From an uncultured Rickettsiales bacterium (GTDB lineage: Bacteria; Pseudomonadota; Alphaproteobacteria; UBA8366), in NCBI GenBank assembly GCA_913046825.1, contig CAJWTF010000009.1, positions 1 through 53,747 of the forward strand: a stretch of DNA of 53,747 nt, read 5' to 3'. A program made the position numbers and the translations under genes. This document shows, piece after piece, positions 8,320 to 17,559 of this stretch; position 1 is the first letter of the stretch, and every line of letters starts with the position of its first letter. The notes beneath the pieces were generated by a model, which saw nothing but the letters and a program-made list of their open reading frames with translations, did no database searches and was not told the origin of the DNA.

Positions 8320-8350
8320 CTAGTGGCAGGTAACCTTGCCCAACCACTAG
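8320..8350. repeat. Inverted repeat between ubiK and the YbjN gene
   Basis: CTAGTGG (8320-8326) pairs perfectly with CCACTAG (8344-8350), and the loop contains a second small stem (CAGG with CCTTG). It lies in a 244-base stretch without a convincing gene. On the minus strand it follows ubiK, so it could act as a terminator or processing site, although no T-run follows. Confidence 0.4.
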
Positions 8351-8447
8351 ATTTAGATTGCCAGAAGAAGGCCGGCGTAAGCAAGAAGATAAACCTCTGC
8401 CAAGCAGATATTTTTGCAAAATCGATAATATAGGGCCGAATTTGCTC

Positions 8448-8753
8448 TTAATCGGATGTTTTTGACGCGGCTTTCTTGCGTGGGCTGCGCGGAGCCGGTT
8501 TCTGGTGTGCTGAGATTTCCGCCTCTAATGCCGCAACCCGGGCCTCGAGCCCCTCTTGCGCTTCGCGCGCCTTCACGGCGACCGCCTTGATCGCGTCGAA
8601 CTCATCGCGCGGCACCATATCGACTTCGGCCAGATAGCGCTCCAATTTCTGGCGGAAGGCGTCTTCCATTTCAGTACGCACACCGGCAAGCGCCCCGGCA
8701 GCACCAGAAGCGACACGGGCCAGATCGTCGAATAAGCGATTATGCGACTGCAT
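8448..8753 (-). CDS. ubiK: UbiK/YqiC-family accessory protein
   Basis: A 101-residue protein: an N-terminal helical segment (MQSHNRLFDDLARVASGAAG), a central stretch FRQKLERYLAEVDMVPRDEFDAI, a C-terminal coiled coil (VAALEAEI) and a Lys-rich tail. This is the BMFP / UbiK pattern. The protein supports ubiquinone biosynthesis in E. coli and has membrane-fusogenic activity in Brucella. The start at 8753 is chosen over a longer frame from 8792 because the family begins with this hydrophobic helix. The gene stands alone on the minus strand. Confidence 0.8.
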   Translation of the reverse strand: MQSHNRLFDDLARVASGAAGALAGVRTEMEDAFRQKLERYLAEVDMVPRDEFDAIKAVAVKAREAQEGLEARVAALEAEISAHQKPAPRSPRKKAASKTSD

Positions 8754-8847
8754 CACAGATCTCCCAAAGGCCAGGCCCAACGCCCGACACATCTCATATA
8801 TAGACGGCGAGTTTGTCGTGCAACCGGCGCCGGGGTTCAGCTGGCGT

Positions 8848-9648
8848 TTAGTAGGTCACCGATTGGGTCGATCCACCGTCTACGGCAATGGCTTGCCCGG
8901 TCACCGCCGACGCGCCAGGCGAGGCAAGGAACAGCACCATCGGCGCGATATCCGACGGCTCGACAATTCGGCCGATAGGGAAGCTTGACGCGAAATCGGC
9001 TTCCGCTTCATCAAGACTGACGCCGAGTTGCTCAGCCCGTGCTTGCAGGCGCGCCGGATAGCGGTCCGTCTTGGTGAAAGGCGGATGCACCACGTTCACA
9101 GTGATTCCCTCTGGCCCAACATCGTTGCTGAAATGCTTGACGAAATTGACTAGCGCGGAATTACCAAGACCGCTCGGCAAAGAAGTCTTCGCCGGCGTTC
9201 GCGCCGCCGTCCCGCCGATACAAATGATTCGGCCGCCACCGGCCTTCCGCAAATGCGGCAAAGACGCGCGCGACAACCGCATCGCCGCCAAGGTTTTCCC
9301 CATGACCCGCTCGAGCGCTTGCTCGTCCGATAATGTCTCCAAAGTACCGCCGATATTCGTCGAAGCATTGCTGACCAAAATATCGAGCCTTTCTAGAGTG
9401 GACGCGGTCTCCTCAATGGCCTGAGTGCAGCCTTCGGCGGTGAACAGATCTGCCGCAATAGCGTGCGCCTTCACGCCGAGCGCAGAGATTTGCCCTTTCG
9501 CCGATTCCAGCGCCCCATGGTCGCGGCCGCAAATTGCCACATTCGCGCCTTCGCCCGCAAAGCCCAAAGCAATCGCCAACCCGATTCCTCGGTTGCCGCC
9601 AGTCACCAACACGGACTTATTTTTCAGATCGAGTTCGATGCGCTTCAC
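8848..9648 (-). CDS. Short-chain dehydrogenase/reductase lacking the Tyr-x-x-x-Lys motif
   Basis: A 266-residue Rossmann protein of the SDR superfamily: VTGGNRGIGLAIA (15-27) binds NAD(P), NAS is present near residue 93, and the C-terminus VTGQAIAVDGGSTQ is typical. The catalytic region is odd. Where classical SDRs have Ser, Tyr-x-x-x-Lys, this reads IGGTAARTPAKTSLPSGLGNSALVNF, with no suitable Tyr/Lys pair. It may be a divergent subfamily with altered chemistry or a non-catalytic binder. It diverges from the cupin gene at 9783. Confidence 0.85.
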   Translation of the reverse strand: MKRIELDLKNKSVLVTGGNRGIGLAIALGFAGEGANVAICGRDHGALESAKGQISALGVKAHAIAADLFTAEGCTQAIEETASTLERLDILVSNASTNIGGTLETLSDEQALERVMGKTLAAMRLSRASLPHLRKAGGGRIICIGGTAARTPAKTSLPSGLGNSALVNFVKHFSNDVGPEGITVNVVHPPFTKTDRYPARLQARAEQLGVSLDEAEADFASSFPIGRIVEPSDIAPMVLFLASPGASAVTGQAIAVDGGSTQSVTY

Positions 9649-9782
9649 TCCCGTTCGAATGATGTTGTTTGTAAAAGATATTGGCGGCGGTGGGCCGCTA
9701 CCAAGCCCCCTGCCTTTTTCGCCGCTTCATTGGATGTATATCATTGACTGATGTTAGAATGTGACTTTAGGGGAGATGGACG

Positions 9783-10355
9783 ATGTCCGACTTGTGCTCG
9801 ATCAAGGAATGCGCCGACGCGGTCCGCCAGGCCATTGCCGATAACAAAGACAATCTGGAAGGATTGCGGACCGGATTGCTGGAGGCCGCACGGCCCTTCA
9901 TCTCACGCCCGGACCTGTTCGTACTCGGCACCAAACGGCCCGCTAATCACATCGACAACTCAAAATACATCTATTACGACGGAGAACTTTCAATCACGCT
10001 CGACCAACTGCCGAAAGACATGGTCGTGCCGCCGCACGATCACGGCATCTGGGAAGCGCTGATCATTCTGAAGGGCAGTCTACATCATGCTGTCTACGAC
10101 CGGACGGACGATGGCGGCCGGGACGGCCATGCGGAGCTCAAATGCATCGAAGATAAAACCTTCAAGCCGATGGAATTGGCGATGGTGATCCCACCCGCCG
10201 AGATCCACAGCTTCACCGCCCTCGACGAGGAAACCTTTATCCTGACTATCGTCGGCGGTGATTACGCGGCGAACCGACATTACTATAATGTTGACAAGAG
10301 TACCTATGTGGTCGCAAAAGCGGGCGCAGTGAAACCGAAAAAGAGAGCCGCCTGA
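9783..10355 (+). CDS. Cupin-fold protein (cysteine-dioxygenase-like)
   Basis: A 190-residue single-domain cupin. The metal-site motif PPHDHGIWEALIILKG gives His85, His87 and a Glu at about 91; IPPAEIHSFTAL supplies the later His near 142. The spacing resembles cysteine dioxygenase-type and predicted metal-dependent double-stranded beta-helix enzymes, so an iron-dependent thiol or small-molecule dioxygenase is possible. The substrate is not inferable. The ATG follows GGGGAGATGGACG. It is followed 81 bases later by hldD. Confidence 0.78.
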   Translation: MSDLCSIKECADAVRQAIADNKDNLEGLRTGLLEAARPFISRPDLFVLGTKRPANHIDNSKYIYYDGELSITLDQLPKDMVVPPHDHGIWEALIILKGSLHHAVYDRTDDGGRDGHAELKCIEDKTFKPMELAMVIPPAEIHSFTALDEETFILTIVGGDYAANRHYYNVDKSTYVVAKAGAVKPKKRAA

Positions 10356-10436
10356 CGGTGACGACCAGCGGCGCTTGTAGTTGGCGCGCCGCCCGGCTTA
10401 TAACGAGCGGATGATCGATACAGTAGCCCAATCGGC

Positions 10437-11420
10437 ATGATCCTAGTCACCGGCGGCGCCGGATTCATAGGCTCTAACTTGGTAGCGGCGCTCATCAAGC
10501 AAACTGACTCGCTGGTCCATGTCTGTGATGTCATCGACAGTGACGAAAAACGACGTAATCTTGCGAAGCATGACATCGCGGGTATTGTCGCGCCGGAAGA
10601 TATTCTCGGATGGCTCACAGGCGAAGGTACCGCCACAAAGACGGTCTTTCACCTTGGCGCCATCTCTTCGACGACAGAACGCAATCCGGTCGCCCTTCTT
10701 GATAATAACGTGACCCTCTCGACGGATCTTTGGCGCTGGTGCGCGGCGCAGAACGCCCGTTTTATCTATGCCTCATCGGCGGCGACCTATGGAGACGGTG
10801 AGAAAGGATTCGATGACGATCCGGACCCTTTGGCCTTGAGCTCTTTAATGCCACTGAACGGCTATGGCCAATCGAAACAACTTTTCGATATCAATGCTGT
10901 CCTGATGACCCGCATGGGCTGCCATCCACCACAATGGGCCGGGTTGAAATTCTTCAACGTATACGGACCCAACGAATATCATAAAGGCGGGCAACGCTCC
11001 GTCGCTGTGCAAATATACGAACAAATCCGAGATACCGGTCAGGCGCGGCTTTTCCGCTCCCACCATGCGGATTACGAAGACGGCGGGCAGCTTCGGGACT
11101 TCATCTGGGTCGGTGATTGCATTGAAGTTATCTTATGGCTCTACGCAAACCCGGCGGTCTCGGGCATCTTCAATTGCGGCACCGGTAAAGCGCGCAGCTT
11201 CGCGGATCTGGCGCACGCGTGTTTTGCTGCCATGAACCAAGAGCCGGAGATCGATTTCATCGATACGCCGCAAAGCCTGCGAGAGCATTACCAGTATTTT
11301 ACCGAGGCTCGCATGAAACGCCTACGAGAAGCGGGCTACGACCGGCCGTTCACCACGCTTGAAGACGGTATCGCCAAATATATCGGGAATTTTCTTGCAA
11401 CTAACGACGCATACAGGTGA
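10437..11420 (+). CDS. hldD: ADP-L-glycero-D-manno-heptose-6-epimerase
   Basis: A 327-residue NADP-dependent epimerase of the extended SDR type that makes ADP-L-glycero-D-manno-heptose for the lipopolysaccharide inner core. Evidence: GGAGFIGSN (6-14), HLGAISSTTE, YASSAATYG, the catalytic YGQSK (Tyr143, Lys147), and the HldD signature KFFNVYGPNEYHKG followed by HHADYEDGGQLRDFIWVGD. Length is as expected. It supports a heptose-containing LPS in this organism. lgt begins 6 bases after its stop, suggesting cotranscription of envelope genes. Confidence 0.93.
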   Translation: MILVTGGAGFIGSNLVAALIKQTDSLVHVCDVIDSDEKRRNLAKHDIAGIVAPEDILGWLTGEGTATKTVFHLGAISSTTERNPVALLDNNVTLSTDLWRWCAAQNARFIYASSAATYGDGEKGFDDDPDPLALSSLMPLNGYGQSKQLFDINAVLMTRMGCHPPQWAGLKFFNVYGPNEYHKGGQRSVAVQIYEQIRDTGQARLFRSHHADYEDGGQLRDFIWVGDCIEVILWLYANPAVSGIFNCGTGKARSFADLAHACFAAMNQEPEIDFIDTPQSLREHYQYFTEARMKRLREAGYDRPFTTLEDGIAKYIGNFLATNDAYR

Positions 11421-11426
11421 ACGGGT

Positions 11427-12218
11427 ATGGAATTTCCGAATATTGATCCCATCGCCTTGCAGATCGGACCGATCGCCATTCGCTGGTACGCACTCGCCTA
11501 TATCACTGGGCTTCTGTTAGGTTGGCGCTATTGTGTCTATCTGACAAAGTTCCCACCGAAAGCGGTAACGCCGTTGCAACTCGACGATTTCCTGGTTTGG
11601 GCAACACTGGGAATCGTCCTTGGCGGGCGTCTTGGTTACGTCGCCTTCTACCAGCCGCTCTATTTCTTAGAACATCCGTTGGAGATACCGCAGATGTGGA
11701 AGGGCGGCATGTCGTTCCACGGCGGATTGCTGGGCTTGATCGCCGGCGCATTCTTCTTTGCACGGTGGCAGAAGATCGAAATCCTTTGCCTGTTCGACCT
11801 AATCTCCGCCGTCGGCCCCATCGGTTTGTTCTTCGGGCGGATCGCCAATTTTGTGAACGGAGAGCTTTGGGGCCGGGCAACGGACTTGCCGTGGGGTATC
11901 ATTTTTCCTCGCGGCGGACCCGTTCCCCGCCATCCAAGCCAGCTCTATGAAGCTATGCTCGAGGGCCTCTTAGTGGTGAGCGTCTGCTTTCTGCTGATCC
12001 GAAAATGGCAAGCCTTGAAACGGCCCGGCATGATCTTTGGCACATTTCTTACTGGGTATGGCCTTTCGCGAATTATCGTCGAGACAATGCGTGAACCTGA
12101 CGCCCATATCGGCCTGTTGATTGGCGGCACGACTTGGGGACAATGGTTGTCGGTGCCGATGGTATTGTTCGGGCTCTATATGGTGCGTCGCTCGCTGCAA
12201 AACCCAGCAGTGAAGTAA
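11427..12218 (+). CDS. lgt: Phosphatidylglycerol-prolipoprotein diacylglyceryl transferase
   Basis: A 263-residue inner-membrane enzyme with about seven membrane segments. It moves a diacylglyceryl group from phosphatidylglycerol to the lipobox cysteine of prolipoproteins, the first step of lipoprotein maturation. Visible signatures are SFHGGLLG (97-103), the Lgt motif GRIANFVNGELWGR (137-150) and RHPSQLYEA (168-176). The stop is 2 bases from the GTG start of midA, so the pair is translationally linked. Two predicted lipoproteins in this window (14225 and 45338) would be substrates. Confidence 0.95.
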   Translation: MEFPNIDPIALQIGPIAIRWYALAYITGLLLGWRYCVYLTKFPPKAVTPLQLDDFLVWATLGIVLGGRLGYVAFYQPLYFLEHPLEIPQMWKGGMSFHGGLLGLIAGAFFFARWQKIEILCLFDLISAVGPIGLFFGRIANFVNGELWGRATDLPWGIIFPRGGPVPRHPSQLYEAMLEGLLVVSVCFLLIRKWQALKRPGMIFGTFLTGYGLSRIIVETMREPDAHIGLLIGGTTWGQWLSVPMVLFGLYMVRRSLQNPAVK

Positions 12219-12220
12219 GA

Positions 12221-13300
12221 GTGACAGCGCTCGGAAAAATTCTGCAGCGGCGCATCGCGGCGGAAGGCCCGATCACCATTGCCGACTTTATGACCGCCGC
12301 ACTCCTCCATCCAGAACACGGCTATTACGCGGGGAAAGACCCGTTTGGCGCCGAAGGCGATTTTATCACCGCGCCAGAGATCAGCCAGATGTTCGGCGAG
12401 TTGATCGGTCTTTGGTGCGCCGCCACTTGGCAACAGATGGGCATGCCCCGCGATATCTTGCTTATCGAACTCGGCCCTGGTCGAGGAACGTTGATGGCCG
12501 ATGCCTTGCGAGCCCTTCGGGTAGTGCCAGCGTTTCTCGAGCAGAGCACTATCCATCTGGTAGAGGCCAGCCCTGCCTTACGGGTGGTCCAAAAGTCGAC
12601 ATTGTCAGCGTATGACGTCACCTGGCATGACGGACTGGAAAGCCTACCGGAGGGCCCTTGCCTCCTCATCGCGAACGAATTCCTCGACGCCTTGCCGATC
12701 CGACAAATCATCAGGCAGGATGATATCTGGCACGAGCGCCTCGTCAGCCATGACGGCGACGATTTCATCTTCATCCTCGACAAGGCACCCTCACCCTTGG
12801 CCACGCTGCTGCCGGAAACTATCACCATGGCAGCTCCTGCACAGAGATTGATCGAAATTTCGCCCGCAGTTCTTGGCGTCGCAAAGACCGTCTCGGACCG
12901 GATCGCTCGTAACGGGGGCGCGGCGCTGTTCATCGATTACGGCCACGGGGTGACCAGCCCGGGCGAGACCCTTCAAGCGGTCCGTGCCCATCAATCCGTG
13001 TATGTCCTGGACGCGCCCGGCACTGCCGACGTGACCGCACATATCGACTTCGCCGCGTTTGCTCGGGCTGCTTCGAATGCATCAGTCCATGGTCCCGTGG
13101 AACAAGGCGACTTTTTGTTACGTCTGGGAATCGAGGCGCGACGGGAGACGCTTTCACATGGGACGACGCAACAGGTCCAAACCAAGATAAATCAAGCATT
13201 CCAGCGCCTAACTTCCCCAGAGGGAATGGGCCGCCTGTTCAAAGCCATGGCGCTTGCGCCCAACGGTGGCCCGGTGCCGGCCGGCTTTGAGACGGATTAA
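12221..13300 (+). CDS. MidA/NDUFAF7-family SAM-dependent methyltransferase
   Basis: A 359-residue class I methyltransferase. The SAM-binding loop is LIELGPGRGTL (81-91). Further family blocks are the N-terminal HPEHGYYAGKDPFGAEGDFITAPEISQ (split at 31-57), ANEFLDALPIRQ and FIDYGHG. The mitochondrial homologue NDUFAF7/MidA methylates an arginine in a complex I subunit; the bacterial target is probably similar but unproven. The start is GTG at 12221, immediately after lgt; a longer frame inside lgt is not used. The lgt-midA-pgeF order is common in alphaproteobacteria. Confidence 0.9.
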   Translation: MTALGKILQRRIAAEGPITIADFMTAALLHPEHGYYAGKDPFGAEGDFITAPEISQMFGELIGLWCAATWQQMGMPRDILLIELGPGRGTLMADALRALRVVPAFLEQSTIHLVEASPALRVVQKSTLSAYDVTWHDGLESLPEGPCLLIANEFLDALPIRQIIRQDDIWHERLVSHDGDDFIFILDKAPSPLATLLPETITMAAPAQRLIEISPAVLGVAKTVSDRIARNGGAALFIDYGHGVTSPGETLQAVRAHQSVYVLDAPGTADVTAHIDFAAFARAASNASVHGPVEQGDFLLRLGIEARRETLSHGTTQQVQTKINQAFQRLTSPEGMGRLFKAMALAPNGGPVPAGFETD

Positions 13301-13374
13301 TAGAGTTTGCCGATGCCAATGCGTCCGCTTCGGTATATTATCAATCTTCAATCGCAGAGGAACCTTCAACGCAT

Positions 13375-14166
13375 ATGAAACCAAACGGCATCTCAACCCT
13401 CAAAGCAGAAAACCTGGCCGCACAGCGCGGCATTCTTCACGCCTTTTTCACACGCGAGGGCGGTGTCAGTGACGGGATATACGATTCGCTCAATGTCGGG
13501 CTCGGTTCCGACGATAAGACAGAGAACGTGCACGAGAACCGCAAGCGCGCGATGGCCGCGATAAATAGGCCCGCCGAAGCATTACATACGATGTACCAGG
13601 TGCACGGCGCCGATGTTGTCCAAGTCAATTCTGATGCTTGGGATACCGCCCAGGCGCCCAAGGCGGATGCTCTGGTGACGAATTGCCCGGGCGTCGTCCT
13701 CGGTGTATTGACCGCGGATTGCGTGCCGGTTCTTTTTTCAGATCCATCAGCCGGAATCGTCGCCGCAGCGCATTCCGGGTGGCGCGGTACAGTCGTCGGA
13801 GTGTTGGCTGCCACGGTGGAAGCAATGGAACGTCTAAGCGCCAACCGCCGGAATATTCACGCGGCAGTAGGCCCCGCCATTGCCCAAGCATCCTATGAAG
13901 TTGGCCCCGAATTCCCCGCGCCCTTCCTGGAGCGGAATGCTGAAAACGCCCGGTTCTTCCGACCATCCGAGCGCGAAGGTCGCCACATGTTCGATCTGAC
14001 TGGCTGTGTGGTGAACCTTCTCGAGAATTTAGGCCTCGCGTCGATTGATCATCTCGCCATGGATACTTGCGCCGAGGACGGCCGTTTCTTTAGCTATCGC
14101 CGTTCAACCCATCGCGGCGAGACCGATTACGGTCGGGGCCTCTCCGCCATCAGCCTTAGTGACTGA
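13375..14166 (+). CDS. pgeF: Peptidoglycan editing factor / laccase-domain (YfiH-like) protein
   Basis: A 263-residue protein with the metal ligands of the family: QVHGADV (His77), TADCVPVLF (Cys116) and AHSGWRGT (His133). FFTREGGVSDGIYDSLNVG at the N-terminus and the C-terminal DYGRGLSAI are also typical. Members were called polyphenol oxidases; E. coli YfiH removes mis-incorporated amino acids from peptidoglycan precursors. AGAGGAACC lies upstream of the ATG. It follows midA by 74 bases on the same strand. Confidence 0.92.
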   Translation: MKPNGISTLKAENLAAQRGILHAFFTREGGVSDGIYDSLNVGLGSDDKTENVHENRKRAMAAINRPAEALHTMYQVHGADVVQVNSDAWDTAQAPKADALVTNCPGVVLGVLTADCVPVLFSDPSAGIVAAAHSGWRGTVVGVLAATVEAMERLSANRRNIHAAVGPAIAQASYEVGPEFPAPFLERNAENARFFRPSEREGRHMFDLTGCVVNLLENLGLASIDHLAMDTCAEDGRFFSYRRSTHRGETDYGRGLSAISLSD

Positions 14167-14224
14167 CCTATGCCCTACTTCATGCAATTAATCGCGCTGA
14201 CGCTGATCGGCAGCCTCGTCTGTT

Positions 14225-15124
14225 GTGTTCTCATTCTGGATTAAAGTCCTCGTCGGTCTGACCCTTGTTGCCGTGGCGGCATGCGGGAAATTACCGAGAC
14301 CGTTCGAGCCGGGCGCGAAAGACCCAAACAATCCACTGCTGACGCTACAAGACAGTCCGGGCGTCGTCGTTGCACCAATTTACGACGCACCACCCGAACT
14401 AGCTGCCCCATTGGCGGATGGCTTGGCCGAATTTCTTCGCGCGCAAGACGTCCCGGCGACGGCCGCCGATATACTCAACTCGGGCAATCTGTTGGAAGGC
14501 TGGTATCTCCAGACGGATACGCCCGCCGGGCATACCACCGTCGTCATCGAATGGCGCTTATCGGACAAGACCGGCGCAGAATTGCTGGCATTGGAAAGCC
14601 GCGTTGGGATGCCCACCGCCGCTCTCGCCAAAGACCCACAACCTTTGATCAAACGGATGACGGCGAACGTCGCCCCGAAAGTCGCCGACGCAATGATCGG
14701 AGAGCAGACGGCCCAGATTGACGCCTCGGCTCCGTCCTTAGCGATCGGGGATATAACGGGCGCACTAGGTGATGGAAACGCCGCCCTTCGCCGTGCCTTC
14801 AGTGCTGTCTTACACCGTACCGAAATCACGATTACGAAATTTCCCGAAGGGGCGATGGCAACGCTTGACGGCATTGTTCAAGTGACACCGCACTCCGAGA
14901 AGGAGGACGAAGTCCGACTCGTCTGGACGATTCGGGATTCCGAGCAAAAAACGTTCGCCGTACTTAAACAGGAAAACCGTGTGCGAAAGGGACGTCTAGC
15001 CCACCGCTGGGGCTCTATGGCATTCGATGTAGCGCTAGCTCTACGCCGCCAAATCGTTGAGACCATGCGACGTTTGGGCAATTCCTCTTCCGGCGGCTTG
15101 GCTCTGCCACCGGCCCTGAAGTAA
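14225..15124 (+). CDS. Predicted lipoprotein of unknown function
   Basis: A 299-residue protein starting at GTG 14225, with a hydrophobic signal ending in the lipobox VAVAAC (Cys20) and then a hydrophilic body. No catalytic motif was recognised. The body has two similar-sized halves, one around VVVAPIYDAPPELAAPLADGLAEFL and one around a second alpha/beta stretch near residue 200, and ends in a short Ser/Gly-rich tail. It sits between pgeF and prs in a conserved housekeeping block, which suggests vertical inheritance. It should be exported and lipidated by Lgt. Start choice is moderate because no strong ribosome site is visible. Confidence 0.75.
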   Translation: MFSFWIKVLVGLTLVAVAACGKLPRPFEPGAKDPNNPLLTLQDSPGVVVAPIYDAPPELAAPLADGLAEFLRAQDVPATAADILNSGNLLEGWYLQTDTPAGHTTVVIEWRLSDKTGAELLALESRVGMPTAALAKDPQPLIKRMTANVAPKVADAMIGEQTAQIDASAPSLAIGDITGALGDGNAALRRAFSAVLHRTEITITKFPEGAMATLDGIVQVTPHSEKEDEVRLVWTIRDSEQKTFAVLKQENRVRKGRLAHRWGSMAFDVALALRRQIVETMRRLGNSSSGGLALPPALK

Positions 15125-15164
15125 CCATCAGAAGGATTAGTTTTAAGTGAATCTTTGCCCGCCG

Positions 15165-15193
15165 TTTACAGGAGGAAATGCCCTTGTTATAGA
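15165..15193 (+). promoter_or_regulatory. Sigma70-like promoter upstream of prs
   Basis: TTTACA (15165-15170) and TATAGA (15188-15193) are separated by 17 bases, matching the -35/-10 consensus at 5 of 6 and 4 of 6 positions. They lie about 40 bases before the prs ATG, after the lipoprotein gene ends. Found by eye. Confidence 0.4.
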
Positions 15194-15234
15194 GATCCGC
15201 GCCGAGCAGCAGCGGTCGTTGGGAGACGTTCCAT

Positions 15235-16170
15235 ATGAAAATCTTGCCTTGCAACAGCAATCGCCCGTTGGCGGAAGCAATCTCGGCCTATTTAAATATT
15301 CCGCTAACTCAAGCGGCGGTGCGCCGGTTCTCCGACATGGAAGTTTTCGTCGAGATTTTGGAGAACGTCCGCGGCGAAGACGTCTTTGTCGTCCAATCGA
15401 CAAGCTATCCGGCGAACGATAATCTGATGGAACTCCTGGTTGCGATCGACGCTTTAAAACGGGGGTCGGCGCACCGCATCACCGCCGTTATCCCTTATTT
15501 CGGCTACGCCCGCCAAGACCGTAAGACTGGCCCGCGCACGCCGATTTCGGCGAAACTGGTCGCTAACTTAATTACCACCGCCGGCGCCGACCGCGTACTG
15601 ACGATGGATTTGCACGCGACACAAATACAAGGCTTCTTTGATATTCCGACGGACAACCTTTACGCAGAACCAGTCTTTGGTCGCGACATCTCGGAGAGCG
15701 TAACTGGGGATGAGGAGACCATTATCGTCTCTCCCGATGTCGGTGGCGTGGTCCGGGCTCGGGCCGTTGCGCGGAGGATCGACGCTGATCTTGCCATTAT
15801 CGACAAGCGCCGCGAGCGCGCCGGCGTCTCCGAAGTCATGAACATTATCGGCGATGTCGAAGGTCGACGCTGTGTCCTGGTCGACGATATCGTCGATTCC
15901 GCGGGCACGCTCTGTAACGCTGCCGGCGCCTTGATGGAGGCGGGTGCGAAATCGGTCCACGCTTATGTGACGCATGGCGTGCTGTCCGGTGGAGCCGTGG
16001 CGCGCGTATCATCCTCGCCAATCGAAATGATGGTCACCACGGACAGCATTATGGCGACGGAAGCTGTGCGAGTCGCGCAAAACATCCGGCAGATCACCAT
16101 CGCGCCGCTCTTGGCGGAGGCGATCCGGCGGATCAGCAACTCACAGTCAGTGTCGAGTCTGTTTGACTAA
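15235..16170 (+). CDS. prs: Ribose-phosphate pyrophosphokinase (PRPP synthetase)
   Basis: A 311-residue cytosolic enzyme making PRPP from ribose-5-phosphate and ATP for nucleotide, histidine and tryptophan synthesis. Signatures: [26 protein letters not shown] (88-97), the metal-binding [18 protein letters not shown] segment (125-142) and the PRPP loop [13 protein letters not shown] (214-226). Length is standard. GGGAGAC precedes the ATG. rplY, pth and ychF follow on the same strand, a widely conserved order. Confidence 0.96.
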   Translation: MKILPCNSNRPLAEAISAYLNIPLTQAAVRRFSDMEVFVEILENVRGEDVFVVQSTSYPANDNLMELLVAIDALKRGSAHRITAVIPYFGYARQDRKTGPRTPISAKLVANLITTAGADRVLTMDLHATQIQGFFDIPTDNLYAEPVFGRDISESVTGDEETIIVSPDVGGVVRARAVARRIDADLAIIDKRRERAGVSEVMNIIGDVEGRRCVLVDDIVDSAGTLCNAAGALMEAGAKSVHAYVTHGVLSGGAVARVSSSPIEMMVTTDSIMATEAVRVAQNIRQITIAPLLAEAIRRISNSQSVSSLFD

Positions 16171-16266
16171 TTCGCCTTAAGGCACTATTCACCCGTTCGA
16201 ATTAGAAACTGCGGCGACAGCACCCCTGGAGGCTGCGCCTAATTTATCTTACTAAGGAGAAATACC

Positions 16267-16923
16267 ATGGCCGAAGCCAGTACATTGGCGGTTACGGCGC
16301 GTGATCGGGCCGGTAAGGGGGCAGCTCGTGCGGAACGGCGTGCGGGACGCATTCCTGCCGTTATATACGGCGGCAAAGAAGATCCTGTGCTCATTTCCGT
16401 CGAACCCAAAAGCCTGCTACGCGAAATGAATTCCGGACAATTGTTTTCCACCGTTTATACGCTTGACATCGGCAAGGGCGAACGTGTTCTGCCTCGTGAA
16501 GTACAATACCATCCGGTAACTGACCGCGCACAACATATTGATTTCCTGCGGGTAACCGCAGCCACAAAACTCGCGGTCGAAGTGGCCGTTGTTTTCACCA
16601 ACGAAGAAGAGTGCCCTGGCCTGAAGCGTGGCGGCGTTCTCAACATTGTACGCCGCGCGATCGAGTTCTACTGTCGCGTTGACGCTATCCCGAACGAGAT
16701 TGAAATCGATCTCACCGGTCTCGAAATCGGCGACGGTGTGCATATCAGCATGGTTAAACTGCCGGACGGTGTTGAGCCGACGATTACCGACCGTGATTTC
16801 ACCATCGCCACCATCGCCGCGCCAACCGTCGTCGTCGAGGAAGATACGACCGAGGATGAAGAAGGCGAAGAAGGCGAAGAGGGTGCAACCGAAGAGGGTG
16901 CAGCCGAAGACACCGAGGAGTAG
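16267..16923 (+). CDS. rplY: 50S ribosomal protein L25/general stress protein Ctc, long form
   Basis: A 218-residue L25 of the long TL5/CTC type. It has the 5S rRNA-binding N-terminal domain (GKGAARAERRAGRIPAVIYG), a C-terminal beta domain (VAVVFTNEEECPGLKRGGVLN, IEIDLTGLEIGD) and a very acidic low-complexity tail of Glu, Gly, Ala and Thr. It binds 5S rRNA in the large subunit. AAGGAG lies 8 bases before the ATG. pth begins 12 bases after the stop. The acidic tail is common in this family. Confidence 0.96.
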   Translation: MAEASTLAVTARDRAGKGAARAERRAGRIPAVIYGGKEDPVLISVEPKSLLREMNSGQLFSTVYTLDIGKGERVLPREVQYHPVTDRAQHIDFLRVTAATKLAVEVAVVFTNEEECPGLKRGGVLNIVRRAIEFYCRVDAIPNEIEIDLTGLEIGDGVHISMVKLPDGVEPTITDRDFTIATIAAPTVVVEEDTTEDEEGEEGEEGATEEGAAEDTEE

Positions 16924-16935
16924 GCGGACCGTCTT

Positions 16936-17559
16936 ATGTTACTGCTCGTGGGCATGGGCAATCCCGGGCCCAAATACGAGAGAAATCGCCACAATATTGG
17001 ATTCATGGCGGTGGACGAAATCGTCCGCCGCCATTCCTTTGCCGCATGGCGAGGTCGATTCCAGGCTCTCACTGCGGAAGGCCATTATGGCGGCGAGAAG
17101 ATTATGGCAATGAAACCGACAACATTCATGAACGAGTCGGGGCGCGCCGTCGGCGAGGCCGCGCGGTTCTTTAAGCTCGCCCCGGAGGACGTCGTCGTGC
17201 TGCATGACGAGCTTGACCTGGCCTTCGGAAAAGTTCGCATCAAACAAGGCGGCGGGCACGCCGGACATAACGGATTGCGCAGTATCGATGCCCATTTAGG
17301 CAATAATTATGCGCGGATCCGACTCGGCATCGGCCATCCGGGTGACAAGGCCCGCGTGCATGGCCATGTTCTATCCGATTTCGCCAAAGCGGAGGAAGCG
17401 GATTTATCGACGCTGATTGACGCTATTGGTGACGCAGCACCGATGCTCGCCAACGCCGAACAACACAACGCCTTCATGACCAAGGTCGCTTTGGCAATCA
17501 AACCACCACCGAAGAAGAAGAAGCCAAAAGGCGCGGAGGAGAATGACGATGGGATTTAA
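16936..17559 (+). CDS. pth: Peptidyl-tRNA hydrolase
   Basis: A 207-residue enzyme that releases tRNA from peptidyl-tRNA that dropped off the ribosome. [17 protein letters not shown] holds the catalytic His (residue 19). [10 protein letters not shown] and LHDELDL supply the conserved Asn and Asp, and [13 protein letters not shown] is the Pth signature. The Lys-rich C-terminal extension ([10 protein letters not shown]) is a common addition in alphaproteobacteria. Its end overlaps the start of ychF, a conserved coupling. Confidence 0.95.
   Translation: MLLLVGMGNPGPKYERNRHNIGFMAVDEIVRRHSFAAWRGRFQALTAEGHYGGEKIMAMKPTTFMNESGRAVGEAARFFKLAPEDVVVLHDELDLAFGKVRIKQGGGHAGHNGLRSIDAHLGNNYARIRLGIGHPGDKARVHGHVLSDFAKAEEADLSTLIDAIGDAAPMLANAEQHNAFMTKVALAIKPPPKKKKPKGAEENDDGI

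Noticed and set aside
14170..14244. A 24-residue hydrophobic reading frame between pgeF and the lipoprotein gene
   Set aside because: It has no ribosome site and overlaps the lipoprotein start in another frame; too little evidence to call a gene.
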